Position numbers and translations under genes: made by a program. Under the pieces are notes generated by a model that worked only from the letters and a program-made list of their open reading frames with translations, searched no databases and was not told the origin of the DNA. Below, one piece after another: positions 39,016 to 50,653 of a stretch of 64,000 nt of DNA. The number at the start of each line of letters is the position of its first letter. Position 1 is the first letter of the stretch. Source of the DNA: Paramecium sonneborni (lineage: Eukaryota > Ciliophora > Oligohymenophorea > Peniculida > Parameciidae). The stretch lies in assembly GCA_905182985.1 (NCBI GenBank), contig CAJJDN010000081.1, positions 96,803-160,802 of the forward strand, written 5' to 3'.

Positions 39016-39351
39016 TTATATTAATTAATAAATAAAAATGGGTAGTTGTGCAACAAAAAATTAGGAGAATGAAGTTTCTTTACCTTCTAATCCTAGATTA
39101 TAAAGGGCTTACTAAGTAAAATGAAATCGATTTGATAGTAATATTCGTAAATCATCGAAATAACTCACCCATTAAATGTGAATTAGAAATACAATAGTTA
39201 CTTTACATTGATTCCAGATCAATTTGTAGGTACAGGAATAAAGAAGGCAAATTAATATGAATCTCGTCTATCTAAAGAAGAATGGCAATAAAAAAGAGTT
39301 GAATTTTGGGGTATATATGTCTATTTGAATAATAGATTCAAGAATAGAGGG
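38821..39351 (+). repeat. Copy 1 (531 bp) of a triplicated segment, ending at an N
   Basis: Matches 41123-41653 at an offset of 2302. It holds the last exon of the coiled-coil gene and the 5' part of the UBTD-type gene and stops exactly at the N at 39352. Confidence 0.92.
39038..39351 (+). pseudogene. UBTD-type gene, 5' fragment (copy 1)
   Basis: Same sequence as the first 314 bases of the complete copies: MGSCATKNQENEV, first 23-nt intron, EEWQQKRVEFW and the start of the third exon. Cut at the single N at 39352, after which unrelated sequence follows. Probably an assembly break rather than a real truncated gene. Confidence 0.75.
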
Positions 39352-39352
39352 N

Positions 39353-41122
39353 TAAGATTAAGCATGAATCCAAAAGCAAGCAGTTTGAATTCAATCAAGA
39401 AGTAGAAAATCTTTAAAACTATTTGATGATTACAATCTATAATTATGAAATTTTAACAACGAGATGTATGGTCAACAGTAGCAAATTTAATCTTAAGAAG
39501 TATAAATTATTGAATATAAAAGTTTAATCTTAGAAAATTAGAAGCAAATAGAAAAAGAAGATAATGAATCTAAAGATTTACAGTTATAACTAAATAAAAA
39601 AAGAAGTTTATAAAAATATTAATTCATATATAAAATTTAGTTATTATCTAATTCTTAAATTTGTTCAACATATATATAGGTATAAACTAATTAAATTAAC
39701 AAAAATAAGCAAAAAGGATTTCTTTATAAGGTAAATGAATATTAAAAAAATATATTGATGGTTATGAATCATCATTTAAAATTTTTAAAATCAAGTATTT
39801 GAATTATAATAAATAATTTTAAGAAGCTTAAATTAATTAATAGATAAAATCTAAGAAAAAATAACTCATTAAAATAAAAATTAATAAATTGAATAATATT
39901 ATGTAGAACTTAAAAATACCTTAAAAATTCCATAAGTAAAATTTATAATTATAAGTTTATAAGAATAAAAAAGTTGAAAAATAAAAGACTTTAAAATTTA
40001 AAGAAGCTAAAATAAATGAATAAAAAGATCTGATAAAAATAAAAGCAAGAAAATATTAAAATAATCTAACAAGAATTTGAAAATAAAACATTTCAAATTT
40101 AATTTAGGAATACTATATTAACTACAGAATTAATTATAATTTTTGAGAAATAGAAAAAGAAATTATAATTTATGCTAAATAAATTAATCAGAAAAATAGA
40201 AAATCTTATTAATTAATAATTTCTTAAAAAATTAAATTGATTTATTCATTAAGAAAATAAATCTAAGATAAATAATAATTTTTCAATCGTTAATAATGAT
40301 ATATATAAGTTTTGAGTGAGTAAAATGATTCGAATAATTTTAAGATTCAGCGAGAGAAAGAAGCTAAAGACAATAGAATATTTTTAAAATATATTAAAAA
40401 AGTAAAGTATATAGGCTAAAACTTAAAAAAAAAAAAGGTTAAGAACTTGAATACAATTTTTCAGATTAAAAGAAAAAGTTAGATGAAAATATTATCGATT
40501 AAGAAGTATAATAGGTTACAATAAATAAATTGGAATTAATTAATGAATAATTAAAAAAAGTAGTAGATAAATATATAAAATAAATAGATTAATAAAAAAT
40601 GGATTACATATAAAAAAGAAACTATTTGAGTAGTCAATTCAAAGAATAATTATAAAATCCAAATTAAAAATCTTTAAGATAATTTAATATAAAAAACTCT
40701 AAATGAGAAAGAATTTTTGTGGAAAATTAAAGAATTAAGATAGTAGTATAAAGAGGAAATAGAAAGGAGTAAAAAGAAAGAGGAGAACAAGAGAGTAAAG
40801 AAGATTAGAAGTTTATAAAGTTGAGAAAGGAGAGACTAGATTAAGATGAAAAATGTTTGAACAAAATCATTTAAAGAAAAAGTGTAAAAAGTTTATAATT
40901 GAAATAATTAGATTTTTGAAGAAGAGAAATTCTTTGAAATGATTTAAATAGGAAGAAGAGTGATTAATACTAATTGTATTAATAATTTGAAAATTAGATG
41001 AAATGGTTTAAAGGAAGTAGGATTATGAGTAATTGATAAATTAGAGGAAGGTTGTATAGTATGGGTATTAGAGAATTGAATAATATAATAAAAAATGAAA
41101 TTGAAGAGAAATATAAAAATAT
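39353..41122. other. Unresolved AT-rich island between repeat copies
   Basis: About 1.8 kb with Lys/Gln/Glu-rich coiled-coil-like fragments on the plus strand broken by frame shifts and TGA. Its right end joins the repeat in frame with the coiled-coil C-terminus (NEIEEKYKNINNQVIEQLQ). It could be a decayed or poorly corrected paralogue of the 35147-39015 gene, or a misplaced contig. No intact gene. Confidence 0.4.
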
Positions 41123-42240
41123 AAATAATTAAGTGATTGAATAATTATAAATGAAAATAAAGTGTAAGTAGTTTAAGTTATTATTGTAGTGAATGAAGAA
41201 TAAATAGAGAGATTACTAATGAGTAATAAATCGTTGATGGAAGAGAATGCAAACCTTTAGGAATAAATTAAGGAAGATTTAAACTCTAGTTTTAGCAGCA
41301 GTGTTTCATAAAAGTGATTATATTAATTAATAAATAAAAATGGGTAGTTGTGCAACAAAAAATTAGGAGAATGAAGTTTCTTTACCTTCTAATCCTAGAT
41401 TATAAAGGGCTTACTAAGTAAAATGAAATCGATTTGATAGTAATATTCGTAAATCATCGAAATAACTCACCCATTAAATGTGAATTAGAAATACAATAGT
41501 TACTTTACATTGATTCCAGATCAATTTGTAGGTACAGGAATAAAGAAGGCAAATTAATATGAATCTCGTCTATCTAAAGAAGAATGGCAATAAAAAAGAG
41601 TTGAATTTTGGGGTATATATGTCTATTTGAATAATAGATTCAAGAATAGAGGGATAGAAAGAAAATTGGGCTACAATTAGAGCTGCATTAGAAGCTGATG
41701 AAGGTACAGAGTATTGTAAATTAGGAACTGCTAAGACTCTTTTGTAAGCTGCTGACTTAAAGCTAATCAAAAATAGTATGTAAATTGTTTTTGACAATCA
41801 TGGTATGTTAATAAAATGGATTCAATAGGATAGAAATATGATTTACCAGTTTTTGTTATGCATAATCCCATTTCCTTTCCTTAAAAACAATCTTATGATT
41901 AAAATCTATACTAAAGTTTTGATCGTAGAGTTGTTAAGGTATTATTCTATTGTTATGTTAAAGTTTAAAATTAGAAGTACTAAATGGATCAGTGATAAAG
42001 ATGTTTCGTTTAATACAGGCGATAAAGTGGAATTATTAATGAAAGAATTATAATCATAAGAAAATCCATAGAAGATGAAATTGTTTGTAAATGGTAGAGA
42101 AATGAAAGGTCATAATATGTTTGGAAATTATGGAGTTCAAGAAAATTCTGTAATTATTCAAACTATCTTTTCTTTTAGGTTGTACAAGCATTTATGTTCT
42201 GATTATATAATAATATATTATATTTATGAATAAATAGAGA
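41123..42240 (+). repeat. Copy 2 (1118 bp) of the triplicated segment
   Basis: Equals 42242-43359 at offset 1119; the translated proteins of both are the same. It ends at the single N at 42241. It includes the last exon of the coiled-coil gene (stop at 41315-41317), a full UBTD-type gene and the first bases of the following gene. Confidence 0.93.
41340..42202 (+). CDS. Ubiquitin domain-containing protein, UBTD1/2 (DC-UbP) type, copy 2
   Basis: 244 residues after removing introns of 23, 25, 26, 25 and 29 nt. N-terminus MGSCATKN is a likely myristoylation signal, like the MGGC of animal UBTDs. Then the UBTD N-domain: EEWQQKRVEFWDSR, KENWATIRAALEADE, AKTLLQAADL and KYDLPVFVMHNPISFP. The C-terminal ubiquitin-like fold is KFKIRSTKWISDKDVSFNTG...MKLFVNGREMKGHNMFGNYG and ENSVVQAFMF. 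Animal family members bind E2 enzymes and ubiquitin; the E2-type protein in this window is a conceivable partner by family only. Identical to copy 3, so at most one may be real. Confidence 0.88.
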
Positions 42241-42241
42241 N
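42241..42241. other. Single N joining two identical repeat copies
   Basis: A one-base N sits exactly between the end of copy 2 and the start of copy 3. A second single N at 39352 ends copy 1. One-base N joins are a scaffolder's mark for overlapping or abutting contigs. Confidence 0.9.
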
Positions 42242-43359
42242 AAATAATTAAGTGATTGAATAATTATAAATGAAAATAAAGTGTAAGTAGTTTAAGTTAT
42301 TATTGTAGTGAATGAAGAATAAATAGAGAGATTACTAATGAGTAATAAATCGTTGATGGAAGAGAATGCAAACCTTTAGGAATAAATTAAGGAAGATTTA
42401 AACTCTAGTTTTAGCAGCAGTGTTTCATAAAAGTGATTATATTAATTAATAAATAAAAATGGGTAGTTGTGCAACAAAAAATTAGGAGAATGAAGTTTCT
42501 TTACCTTCTAATCCTAGATTATAAAGGGCTTACTAAGTAAAATGAAATCGATTTGATAGTAATATTCGTAAATCATCGAAATAACTCACCCATTAAATGT
42601 GAATTAGAAATACAATAGTTACTTTACATTGATTCCAGATCAATTTGTAGGTACAGGAATAAAGAAGGCAAATTAATATGAATCTCGTCTATCTAAAGAA
42701 GAATGGCAATAAAAAAGAGTTGAATTTTGGGGTATATATGTCTATTTGAATAATAGATTCAAGAATAGAGGGATAGAAAGAAAATTGGGCTACAATTAGA
42801 GCTGCATTAGAAGCTGATGAAGGTACAGAGTATTGTAAATTAGGAACTGCTAAGACTCTTTTGTAAGCTGCTGACTTAAAGCTAATCAAAAATAGTATGT
42901 AAATTGTTTTTGACAATCATGGTATGTTAATAAAATGGATTCAATAGGATAGAAATATGATTTACCAGTTTTTGTTATGCATAATCCCATTTCCTTTCCT
43001 TAAAAACAATCTTATGATTAAAATCTATACTAAAGTTTTGATCGTAGAGTTGTTAAGGTATTATTCTATTGTTATGTTAAAGTTTAAAATTAGAAGTACT
43101 AAATGGATCAGTGATAAAGATGTTTCGTTTAATACAGGCGATAAAGTGGAATTATTAATGAAAGAATTATAATCATAAGAAAATCCATAGAAGATGAAAT
43201 TGTTTGTAAATGGTAGAGAAATGAAAGGTCATAATATGTTTGGAAATTATGGAGTTCAAGAAAATTCTGTAATTATTCAAACTATCTTTTCTTTTAGGTT
43301 GTACAAGCATTTATGTTCTGATTATATAATAATATATTATATTTATGAATAAATAGAGA
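42242..43359 (+). repeat. Copy 3 (1118 bp) of the triplicated segment
   Basis: Identical to copy 2 as far as I compared; unlike it, the sequence continues past the repeat into the rest of the next gene. It begins with a third copy of the coiled-coil last exon (stop 42434-42436). Confidence 0.93.
42459..43321 (+). CDS. Ubiquitin domain-containing protein, UBTD1/2 type, copy 3
   Basis: Same exons, introns and 244-residue product as 41340-42202, with N-terminal MGSC, UBTD N-domain and ubiquitin-like C-terminal domain. This copy is the one in natural context, followed after 23 bp by the complete downstream coiled-coil gene. If the repeat is an assembly artefact this is the copy to keep. Confidence 0.9.
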
Positions 43360-45366
43360 CGTTAGAAAATTCTTCCTATTTAACAACTCTAAGCTAAACT
43401 TAAACAGTTGAAATAAAGCATTAAGGCTAGTGAAATCAAATCACTTAGATCGTCTTGTCTTTTTACTGAAACCACTCCTATTGATAAAGTAGAAAAAATT
43501 AAAAAACTTAATGCTAATAGTAGTGTTGATGGTAAAACCATGTATATTAAACCAAACTTTAAAACAAAGATGAAAACTACTAAAAGGTATTTAACTTAAT
43601 AAATTTAGTCCATAATCCATGAAATTAAAAACAAGTTCTGTTCTCACTTAAAAAAAAAAAGTTTATTCACCTTAAAAACCACTCAAAGATATCTTAAAAT
43701 ATTATATTAAGAGTAAAATTCCAAAAAGTCGCACACCTTCTAAATCACCACCATAAAACATTAAAAAATTATCAAGTCCATTATAAAGACAATCAAGTCC
43801 ACCATAAAGATAAATTAGAAGTCAAAGTAAAAAAAAAATTAAATAAAAAACTACTGTTAGTTCCCCTAATAAAAAAAACAAAAAATAAAAAACTTAAAAT
43901 TAATATTATTAACCATAAATAAGTAAGATTAGTTCAATTAGATTGAATACTTTTTCAGTAAGTGAAGATCCTCATAAAATGCTAATGAATCAAATTATTG
44001 ATGAACTATAATTGATGAATGAAAAATAAATCATTGAATTATAATCTTTTTTGAAAAATATTAAAAAAGAAAAAATTGATGAAGCATTATAAACCAGTAT
44101 TCATTAAAAAATAGATGTTTAATTGAAACATTAATAAAAAGCATTTAATGAATGTTTACCATTAAATATAATTAATGAAATATGCTCTTAAAGAGAATCA
44201 ACTCTTAATTTAAGAGTTTAAATGTAAATTGATGCATTTTCAACTTTATTAGAATAGCAAAAAATTTCACCAAGATCTTTTAATTAAAATGGGTAAGTTT
44301 TAAATTAATGGAAATCCTAATCAACAGATAAATTACATAAATGTTAAGAATTATTATAAAAAATTCAAAATGTGACAAACAAAATTTAATAAAAGACTAC
44401 ATAAGATCTAAAAATAATTTAAGAATTACAATCAAATAATTCTGTTGTAATTTAATAGTTATGTAAACTAAAAATTAAATGTAGAATAAATGTCATGCGA
44501 TTCGAGTTATCTGGAGTCTTAGGATTAATTCTTAAGTTTTTTAAACTAAAACCAATAAGGAGATTTTAGAAAAAAAGACATGAACTTTGATTTTTAAGTT
44601 CCAATTTATGATCTCGAAATCTAGACAAATGTTGGAACTGTTAACTTATTTATCGAGTTATTGTGTGTTTATATCTTAAGTAGAATTATTTAATATTTAT
44701 TTAGATAATAATTTAAATGAATTTATAAAAAGAATGAATTACCCTTATGGTCTATCACCTTATGATAAAATAAGAAAGATTCATGGATACAATATTATTT
44801 AAGACAAATAATATGAAAATCCGATTTAGGAAACTTCATTTTAAGAAATACAGGTATGACAATATCATAGATTAAGCAAAGTAGTAATCCATATGAGTTG
44901 ATTCATAATAGAGCTATTTTTGATACGTTTAATGAGATTCTAAATGGATTTAGACCATTTTATTAATGTTAAGGTTAACCATATCCTTGGGAATGGGAGG
45001 GTAATTTGGTAGTTATCTTATACAATGAAGAGAATGTGAATTTATTATTAGAGAAAGGAAAGGAGAGAATAATATAATATGCTTCAACTTTATGTGGATT
45101 AATAAATGATGATGATGATAATGTTTAATCAAGTATAAATTATGAGGAAGTGATGTAAAGTTTAATGAATAATGACTATTTATAATAATTAAGAAATGAA
45201 AGATTACAATAAAGTATAAATAAGGAGGTATAAATATATAATAATGAGATAATAGTTAGAAGAGAAATAAAATGAATGGAGATAGGATAAGACAGAGACA
45301 TTGTTTGAGATAACAGATTTTATCTTTGAAGATTTAATAAATGAATTAATGATTGAATTGCATTGA
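43345..45366 (+). CDS. Unknown basic/coiled-coil protein with conserved-looking C-terminal domain
   Basis: 635 residues after removing introns of 22, 22, 19, 23 and 28 nt. Basic Lys/Ser/Pro-rich N-terminal third (KSRTPSKSPPQNIKK), a coiled-coil middle (DELQLMNEKQIIELQS, DKLHKCQELLQKIQNV) and a folded C-terminus: IYDLEIQTNVGTVNLFIELL, FDTFNEILNGFRPFY, then EWRQDKTETLFEITDFIFED. The last helix resembles the ends of centrosomal/DUF4378-type proteins, where such a segment closes the molecule; this link is weak. A microtubule or basal-body role would fit the composition. Convergent with the sorting-receptor gene, 22 bp between stops. Confidence 0.7.
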
Positions 45367-45388
45367 TAATATATAAGAAATCACTTTC

Positions 45389-46857
45389 TCATATTTTTTT
45401 TTGTTCTTACAAAGCATAATATTGAGCCAGATTAATATTGACTTATTAAACAATTTGTTCATTAGTTTCTTTTCTAAACATTCTCTTATATAGGAAAATG
45501 GTACAAAACATGAGTAATATCATAATAGTGATTACCACAATCCATACAACCCAAGTATTTGAGTCTTGAGAATGTTCAACCTAAGATAATATATAGAGTG
45601 AATACCCAATTTCCATTATCAATATAACCAATCATTCTTTATTTACAAATGTTAGGAAGATATTATTCATCAAAACTTCTACAAATGGTTTAAAGTGGTC
45701 CAAAATGAGAGGTATCTAATAACTATTAAGGTCCATTTTCAAATTAATAAGTTTTAGTAGGAATAGTTAAAGATCCTTTATATTTTAGATCATTTATATA
45801 CAAAATAGGCCAATAATATGCTTAATAATTAAGGTTAATCTAATATTATTCGCTGAGTAATTCATTATCCTCAATTTCATCATTTTTATTTTTAAAACTA
45901 TCTTAATAACATTTCTAAACTTCTTTTGAATCTATATTTATTTATTCCATTATTTCAGATGAACATTTAGATATTTACATATCTTTTAAACAAAGATTAC
46001 TATATTTTACTACATATTTCCACCACTTCAATTTGTCTTATTTAAATATGCATAATTATTTCACTATTTCTCTTACAGCATCTTAACCAGTTAAAGGACC
46101 ATCTGCATCAGGATCATTTGCACAATATCTACCTCCAGATAAACATTATTAAGTGGGTTTGTTATAACCTTATTTTTTACACATTCCACATCTATCTAAT
46201 GAATAATGTGGAATAAATTCTAATTAATCCTTCATCTCCATATGGAATGGATAAAACTATTCTAAAAATAAATAACTAGATATATCCATTGCACTAAACC
46301 AATACTAATAATTCACCTTCTCAGTTTTTTTCATCTCTGGAAATTTCACTACTATATAAACTTTCTCATTTATGTTTTTCTCCATATATTCTTTAATTAT
46401 ATCACCTTACTTTTTAGATATCATTATTGCAGGTATTTCAATCTCCTTTGTCTCATTCAAACTTACCAAATTCAAACCTGTTATCTCCTCTTCTAAATTA
46501 TCCACTATTATTAACATCTAATACCCCTATTATTATGCATTCATTGTCTAATTCTATTATTACATTTTATACTTTTATGTAAAATGAGCAATCTCCTCTC
46601 TCAACTAACAGTACTTTTACATTTGAATAATCACTATTGAAATTATTACTTTTATTTTAATTTGCAAAACAAAAATTAAATGGTGATGCCACTTCAAGAA
46701 CTCCTGCAATCCTTTATCCATATGGTACATAACCAAAATTTGCAATATTAAATTTTATCTACTCTAATTCTACTTTCTTTGCTAACTCTTATGGATGCTT
46801 AACAACTAAAGTTTCTGTTTATCCTAACACCAGTGTGATTAATACAAATATTATCAT
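45389..46857 (-). CDS. Vacuolar sorting receptor (VSR/BP-80)-like type I membrane protein
   Basis: 474 residues after removing introns of 19 and 25 nt. Signal peptide MIIFVLITLVLGQTE; protease-associated domain (KVLLVERGDCSFYIK, YQMLIIVDNLEEE, IPAIMISKKQG); Cys-rich luminal part with SLDRCGMC and CLSGGRYCANDPDADGPLTG, which matches the plant VSR pattern; one transmembrane helix (VVWIVVITIMILLMFCTIF); short cytosolic tail with YYAL, a YxxPhi adaptor-binding signal like the YMPL of plant VSRs. These receptors carry soluble cargo from Golgi to lysosome-like or dense-core compartments. Relevant neighbours are the trichocyst matrix proteins, although no physical link is shown. Confidence 0.88.
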
Positions 46858-46909
46858 TATATTTATTTTTTATTATTTCAGAACCACTTAATTAGGTTAT
46901 ATACATTAA

Positions 46910-47613
46910 TCATAAATACTCATGCATTTTATTACGTAAATTTTCCATCCTCTTATCCATATTCTCTATTGGCTTTGCTCTTATAGCTGTTCTTATATCT
47001 TAAACCTTTTGCTTATTTATTAGCATCGAAAGTCCATTCAAATATTTCACCAATAAATCTAAAGATCCATCATTTTACACATCAACAATTTATGGATCAA
47101 ATTTTGGTATTATGATATCATTAACTTCATAATAAAAAATTAAATACAAGAATGTTATTCCAAAAGATTAGGATATACATTTACCATAACAATATTTGGG
47201 AGATCATAATTTGGGAATTTCTAATTGATCAATGATAGATCTCTCTCAATCTTAATTGGTTCAGTACTATAGTCTTTTTAAGTACCTTCATATTATTCTC
47301 GATTGCAAGTGCTAACAAAAAGTAAATTCCTGAAATGTTTTCCAAAAAAAGACTTAGCAAATGCAGCTGTTTTATCTCTATCTAAGCTTGACCATACTGC
47401 AACATCAAATCTATCCCTGTATTTAATCATGAGAGAATCAAGAAAGAATTCTCTACCTGGTCTCCAAATAATACTATAATTCTCATATTTGTCATTAGGT
47501 TTAATATTATCTAAGTCTCTTCTGCGATCTAAATACAATTACTTACCCAATCTTTCTGCAAGAAGAAGAGTTCGAGAAATGTCTGTAATCACAAGTATTT
47601 TTTTATTTATCAT
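46910..47613 (-). CDS. FCP1/SCP-like HAD-domain protein lacking catalytic Asp residues
   Basis: 220 residues after removing introns of 18 and 23 nt. The NIF/FCP1 domain shows KKILVITDISRTLLL at the DxDxT/V site, WRPGREFFLDSL, FDVAVWSSLDRDK (like the AxWTaS step), STCNREQYEG.QKDYS (like fR..C....KDLS), PNIVMVNVYPNLL (at the DNSP site) and IIIPKFDPQIVDVQNDGSLDLL. The first Asp of DxDxT is kept, but the second is Ser, and the Asp of DNSP is Asn or missing. A phosphatase reaction is therefore doubtful; TIM50-like non-catalytic binding is an alternative. The C-terminal helix is basic. Confidence 0.8.
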
Positions 47614-48676
47614 GATAACTTAATTGTTTGTAAAATTTATTTAAATTTCATTTTTGTGCTAATGTGCTAATAGTTTTTTATAAAGATATAGCCCAAGATC
47701 GATTTATGTCGTTTAACGAATAATAATTTATAGTATCTAAATATATAGAACTGTATAGTAAATAATTAATTATGGCTTTTGAATATTTATTAAAATTATA
47801 TTGCAATTATGCAATTAAAATCTATCTAGTCCTTCTTTACTTTTATATAATTAATGATATTTGGTGTTGAGCCTGAAAATTATAAGAATTCATAAATTCA
47901 CCATAAAATTTTATTCCATTTTCAGGTTATTCAATGATAACGTAATTCAAATAGAATAGTTAGTTTTTCTAAAGCTTTATGGAACTGAATTAGTTTCATC
48001 TGGTTTAGAGAAATTTTATTAAAAAAAATATTTACTTTCAAAATAATTCTATATTAATTTTTGTTTAAATTTGAGAAAATTATTGAAGACGAAAGTGATA
48101 ATCAAATGAAATTAAGTACTTTGTTTCATGGTTACAACTTCAATTAATAGAAAACATCTTATTTTTTTTGTCTTTAAACATATGATACAAAATATCAGTA
48201 ACTCCTTAATAAGAAATTCTACTCATATTTACACCTTATATTAATTGAGTTTCATTTTCTAATGAAACCACTTCTAACTTGATATTAAATACATGATCAT
48301 AAACAAATTCATAAATTTACACTTGCAATAACTCTTGGAAATATAAACATAAAATCTATTTTGATAAAGTTTATTTTTCTAGAATTTAATTGTCTATTTA
48401 GTAACTATTCTTTAAAAATGTAAAAGCAAATTGATATGATGTACTTATTCTCAATATACACACCATATACATGTCAGTATAAATAAGATGTAATTAGGCA
48501 TTTTTACCTTGTAGATTCTTATAAAACATACAAAAATTAATAATAATCATACAATAATTAACAAATAATGGAATTATAAAATCTTTAAGAACTTAATATT
48601 TAATAATTATTCTATTGAATTATTAAGTTTTGCTCCTATTATTTACAAATATTGGTATAAAATTTAATAAATAAAA
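47614..48676. other. Long AT-rich region without a clear gene
   Basis: About 1.06 kb. On the plus strand around 47850-48140 pieces such as FGVEPENYKN and KIIEDESDNQMKLSTLFHG look like protein but are broken by TGA and frame changes, suggesting a decayed gene. Nothing could be assigned. Confidence 0.4.
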
Positions 48677-49504
48677 TCACAATTGTAATTGCCATTATGT
48701 ATAAAGTTTAAAATTGTCTCTTTGTTCATCTTCCATATCTCTAATCAGATTAGATAATTGTCTGATATTTTATATATACTTCTGCTTCACATAGTACAAT
48801 CTAAATGAGATTTTAGGTTGTGTATTCTCAATGGTTTCCATTTCTGGAGGATTCTAAGCACATCCTATTTATTCATAAACTTCATAGATAGCCCATTACA
48901 ATTGAATTCCAATATTTGGGTTCTATTGTTTAATTAACACCATCAATTTCATTAATTTTTGTTGCTAAATCTCCTTGCAAAAAGGAACTAAAATAGATTA
49001 GACTTTCAAATATTAAACTAAGGTATCTTCCTAAATGGTTGAAAAAATCTATTGAATAATTTTTAAATTATTAGTGAAAATTTGTTCGGCGCTATCTTTT
49101 TTATTTGGATCAAGAAGAAAATACAATCTTTGAAGCAAAAATATTTGTTTATAGTCATTTGATTATTCTTTAAGTTTATCATAGACAATTTATTTGATTT
49201 GATTATCTGTGAATGAGTTGATTTACAAATGAAGCGCTAAAATTTCATAATGTTGTTGTTCAATCAGTTCGCATATGTAAGTTTGAGGTGAAGCAGTTGC
49301 TGTAAGAAAAGCATGTATTAACTATAATGATTTGTAAGGTGGTTCATTCTTTAGAAAACCTAGAATAAAATCGAAAAAGAGATGATCACAATCTTGATCT
49401 GATAAACATGAGAATATTTCATAAATTTTGGTATAATATTGAAATCCATCTGAAAGCAAGAACTCACCTAATATTTGAATAATGTTTTCTTCATTCAAAT
49501 CCAT
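48677..49504 (-). CDS. All-helical protein of unknown function
   Basis: Intronless, 275 residues, starting MDLNEENIIQILGEFLLSDG. Predicted by eye to be a string of amphipathic helices (YTKIYEIFSCLSDQDCDHLF, IFLLQRLYFLLDPNKKDS, LMKLMVLIKQQNP), like HEAT/ARM-type or PI3K-helical domains, but no family was recognised. C-terminus basic-acidic (IRDMEDEQRDNFK). The ATG at 49504 is used; an upstream TTG has no support. Confidence 0.65.
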
Positions 49505-49601
49505 GAACAAATAATAATAAAAAATATTAATTCTAGTTCAAAAAAGGTTTGATATATTTAAATAGAATGATTTTGTTTTAATTTTATGATTTAATAAAAT
49601 A

Positions 49602-50467
49602 TCAGCAGTCAACTGATGAACTCCATCCCATATAGAAACTGTGATCAGCGACAGATGGAATAAGAACAGAGTCTGAACAATTGGGATCCTCATCTAATTA
49701 GCATACAGTGTATGAATTTCTGTGATACCAGATTTCTCTATCAACATGATTGAATCCAAAGCTTTATGGTGGAACCTAAAATTTGAAAAAGATTTACATG
49801 TGGTACAGCATCTTTTTCATGTACAACTCTAAAGTGTTATAATTTAGTGAAAGATGAGAAATAATTATAAAAGGCTTCATCACCAACTCTTGGTAATCCA
49901 AAAGTAGTTAATTGAACTGTATTACCAGCAATAGCTAATTGAGTAGCATAAAGAGTAGCCATAGCAGCACCTAAAGAGTGACCGGTTACATGAATTTTAG
50001 CATTTGGGTACATATTTCTATATTTAGTGAAAAGAGTATCAAGATCTGGTTGAAGTGATTTGAAGGCTTCAAGGAATCCTTTATGAACTTAACATTAACA
50101 AGCATCATTATAATTAACTTTATCAAATTAGATATTATCCAACCAATTTTAAATATTACTTGAACCTCTGAAGACAATTGTTATGGCTTTATAATTTATA
50201 TTTGGATTGTAAGCAATATATCCTTTTGTTCCCTTAAAAAAATTTATAATATTTTCATACTTAAATGATATTTTCAAAGACTTTAGGATTTTAGATGTCA
50301 GGGTAATTACCACTTACATAACCCACCTTCCAATTATTTATAGAGGAAGTTGGACAATAAGCTGCAAAAGATAAGGCAGCCTCTTCCTTTGCCAAAACTT
50401 CATCGTAAACAAATGTTGCACTGGCTGTCATTGTTAAAATAACCAAAACTAATGTTGATGATCTCAT
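49602..50467 (-). CDS. Secreted class-3 lipase
   Basis: 271 residues after removing introns of 28 and 22 nt. Signal peptide MRSSTLVLVILTMTASATF. Lipase-3 core: AITIVFRGSSNIQNWLDNI, CQVHKGFLEAF, nucleophile elbow HVTGHSLGAAMATLYA, FGLPRVGDEAFYNYF (contains the catalytic Asp region VP...), KDAVPHVPP and HSFYMGWSSSVDC with the catalytic His. Complete Ser-Asp-His set can be matched, so an active triacylglycerol lipase of phagosomes or secretion is expected. It is the downstream member of a tandem pair with 50654-51504. Confidence 0.93.
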
Positions 50468-50653
50468 TTAGATTTTATTTATTTTATTATTGCAGAATAA
50501 TTTTAAATCAAAATGCTTATGTATTATTTGATATCAAATATATAGAACACTCGAGAAAAGTTGTTAATTAAATAATACATCATATTATAGAAAATTATCT
50601 GAATTCTGATGAAATTTAAATTTTTATATTAATAATCATTTTTCATAATCAAA

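Noticed and set aside
41570..43172. Pairs of identical short frames on both strands (75 and 71 codons)
   Set aside because: Shadows within exons and introns of the UBTD-type gene; they occur twice only because the segment is duplicated.
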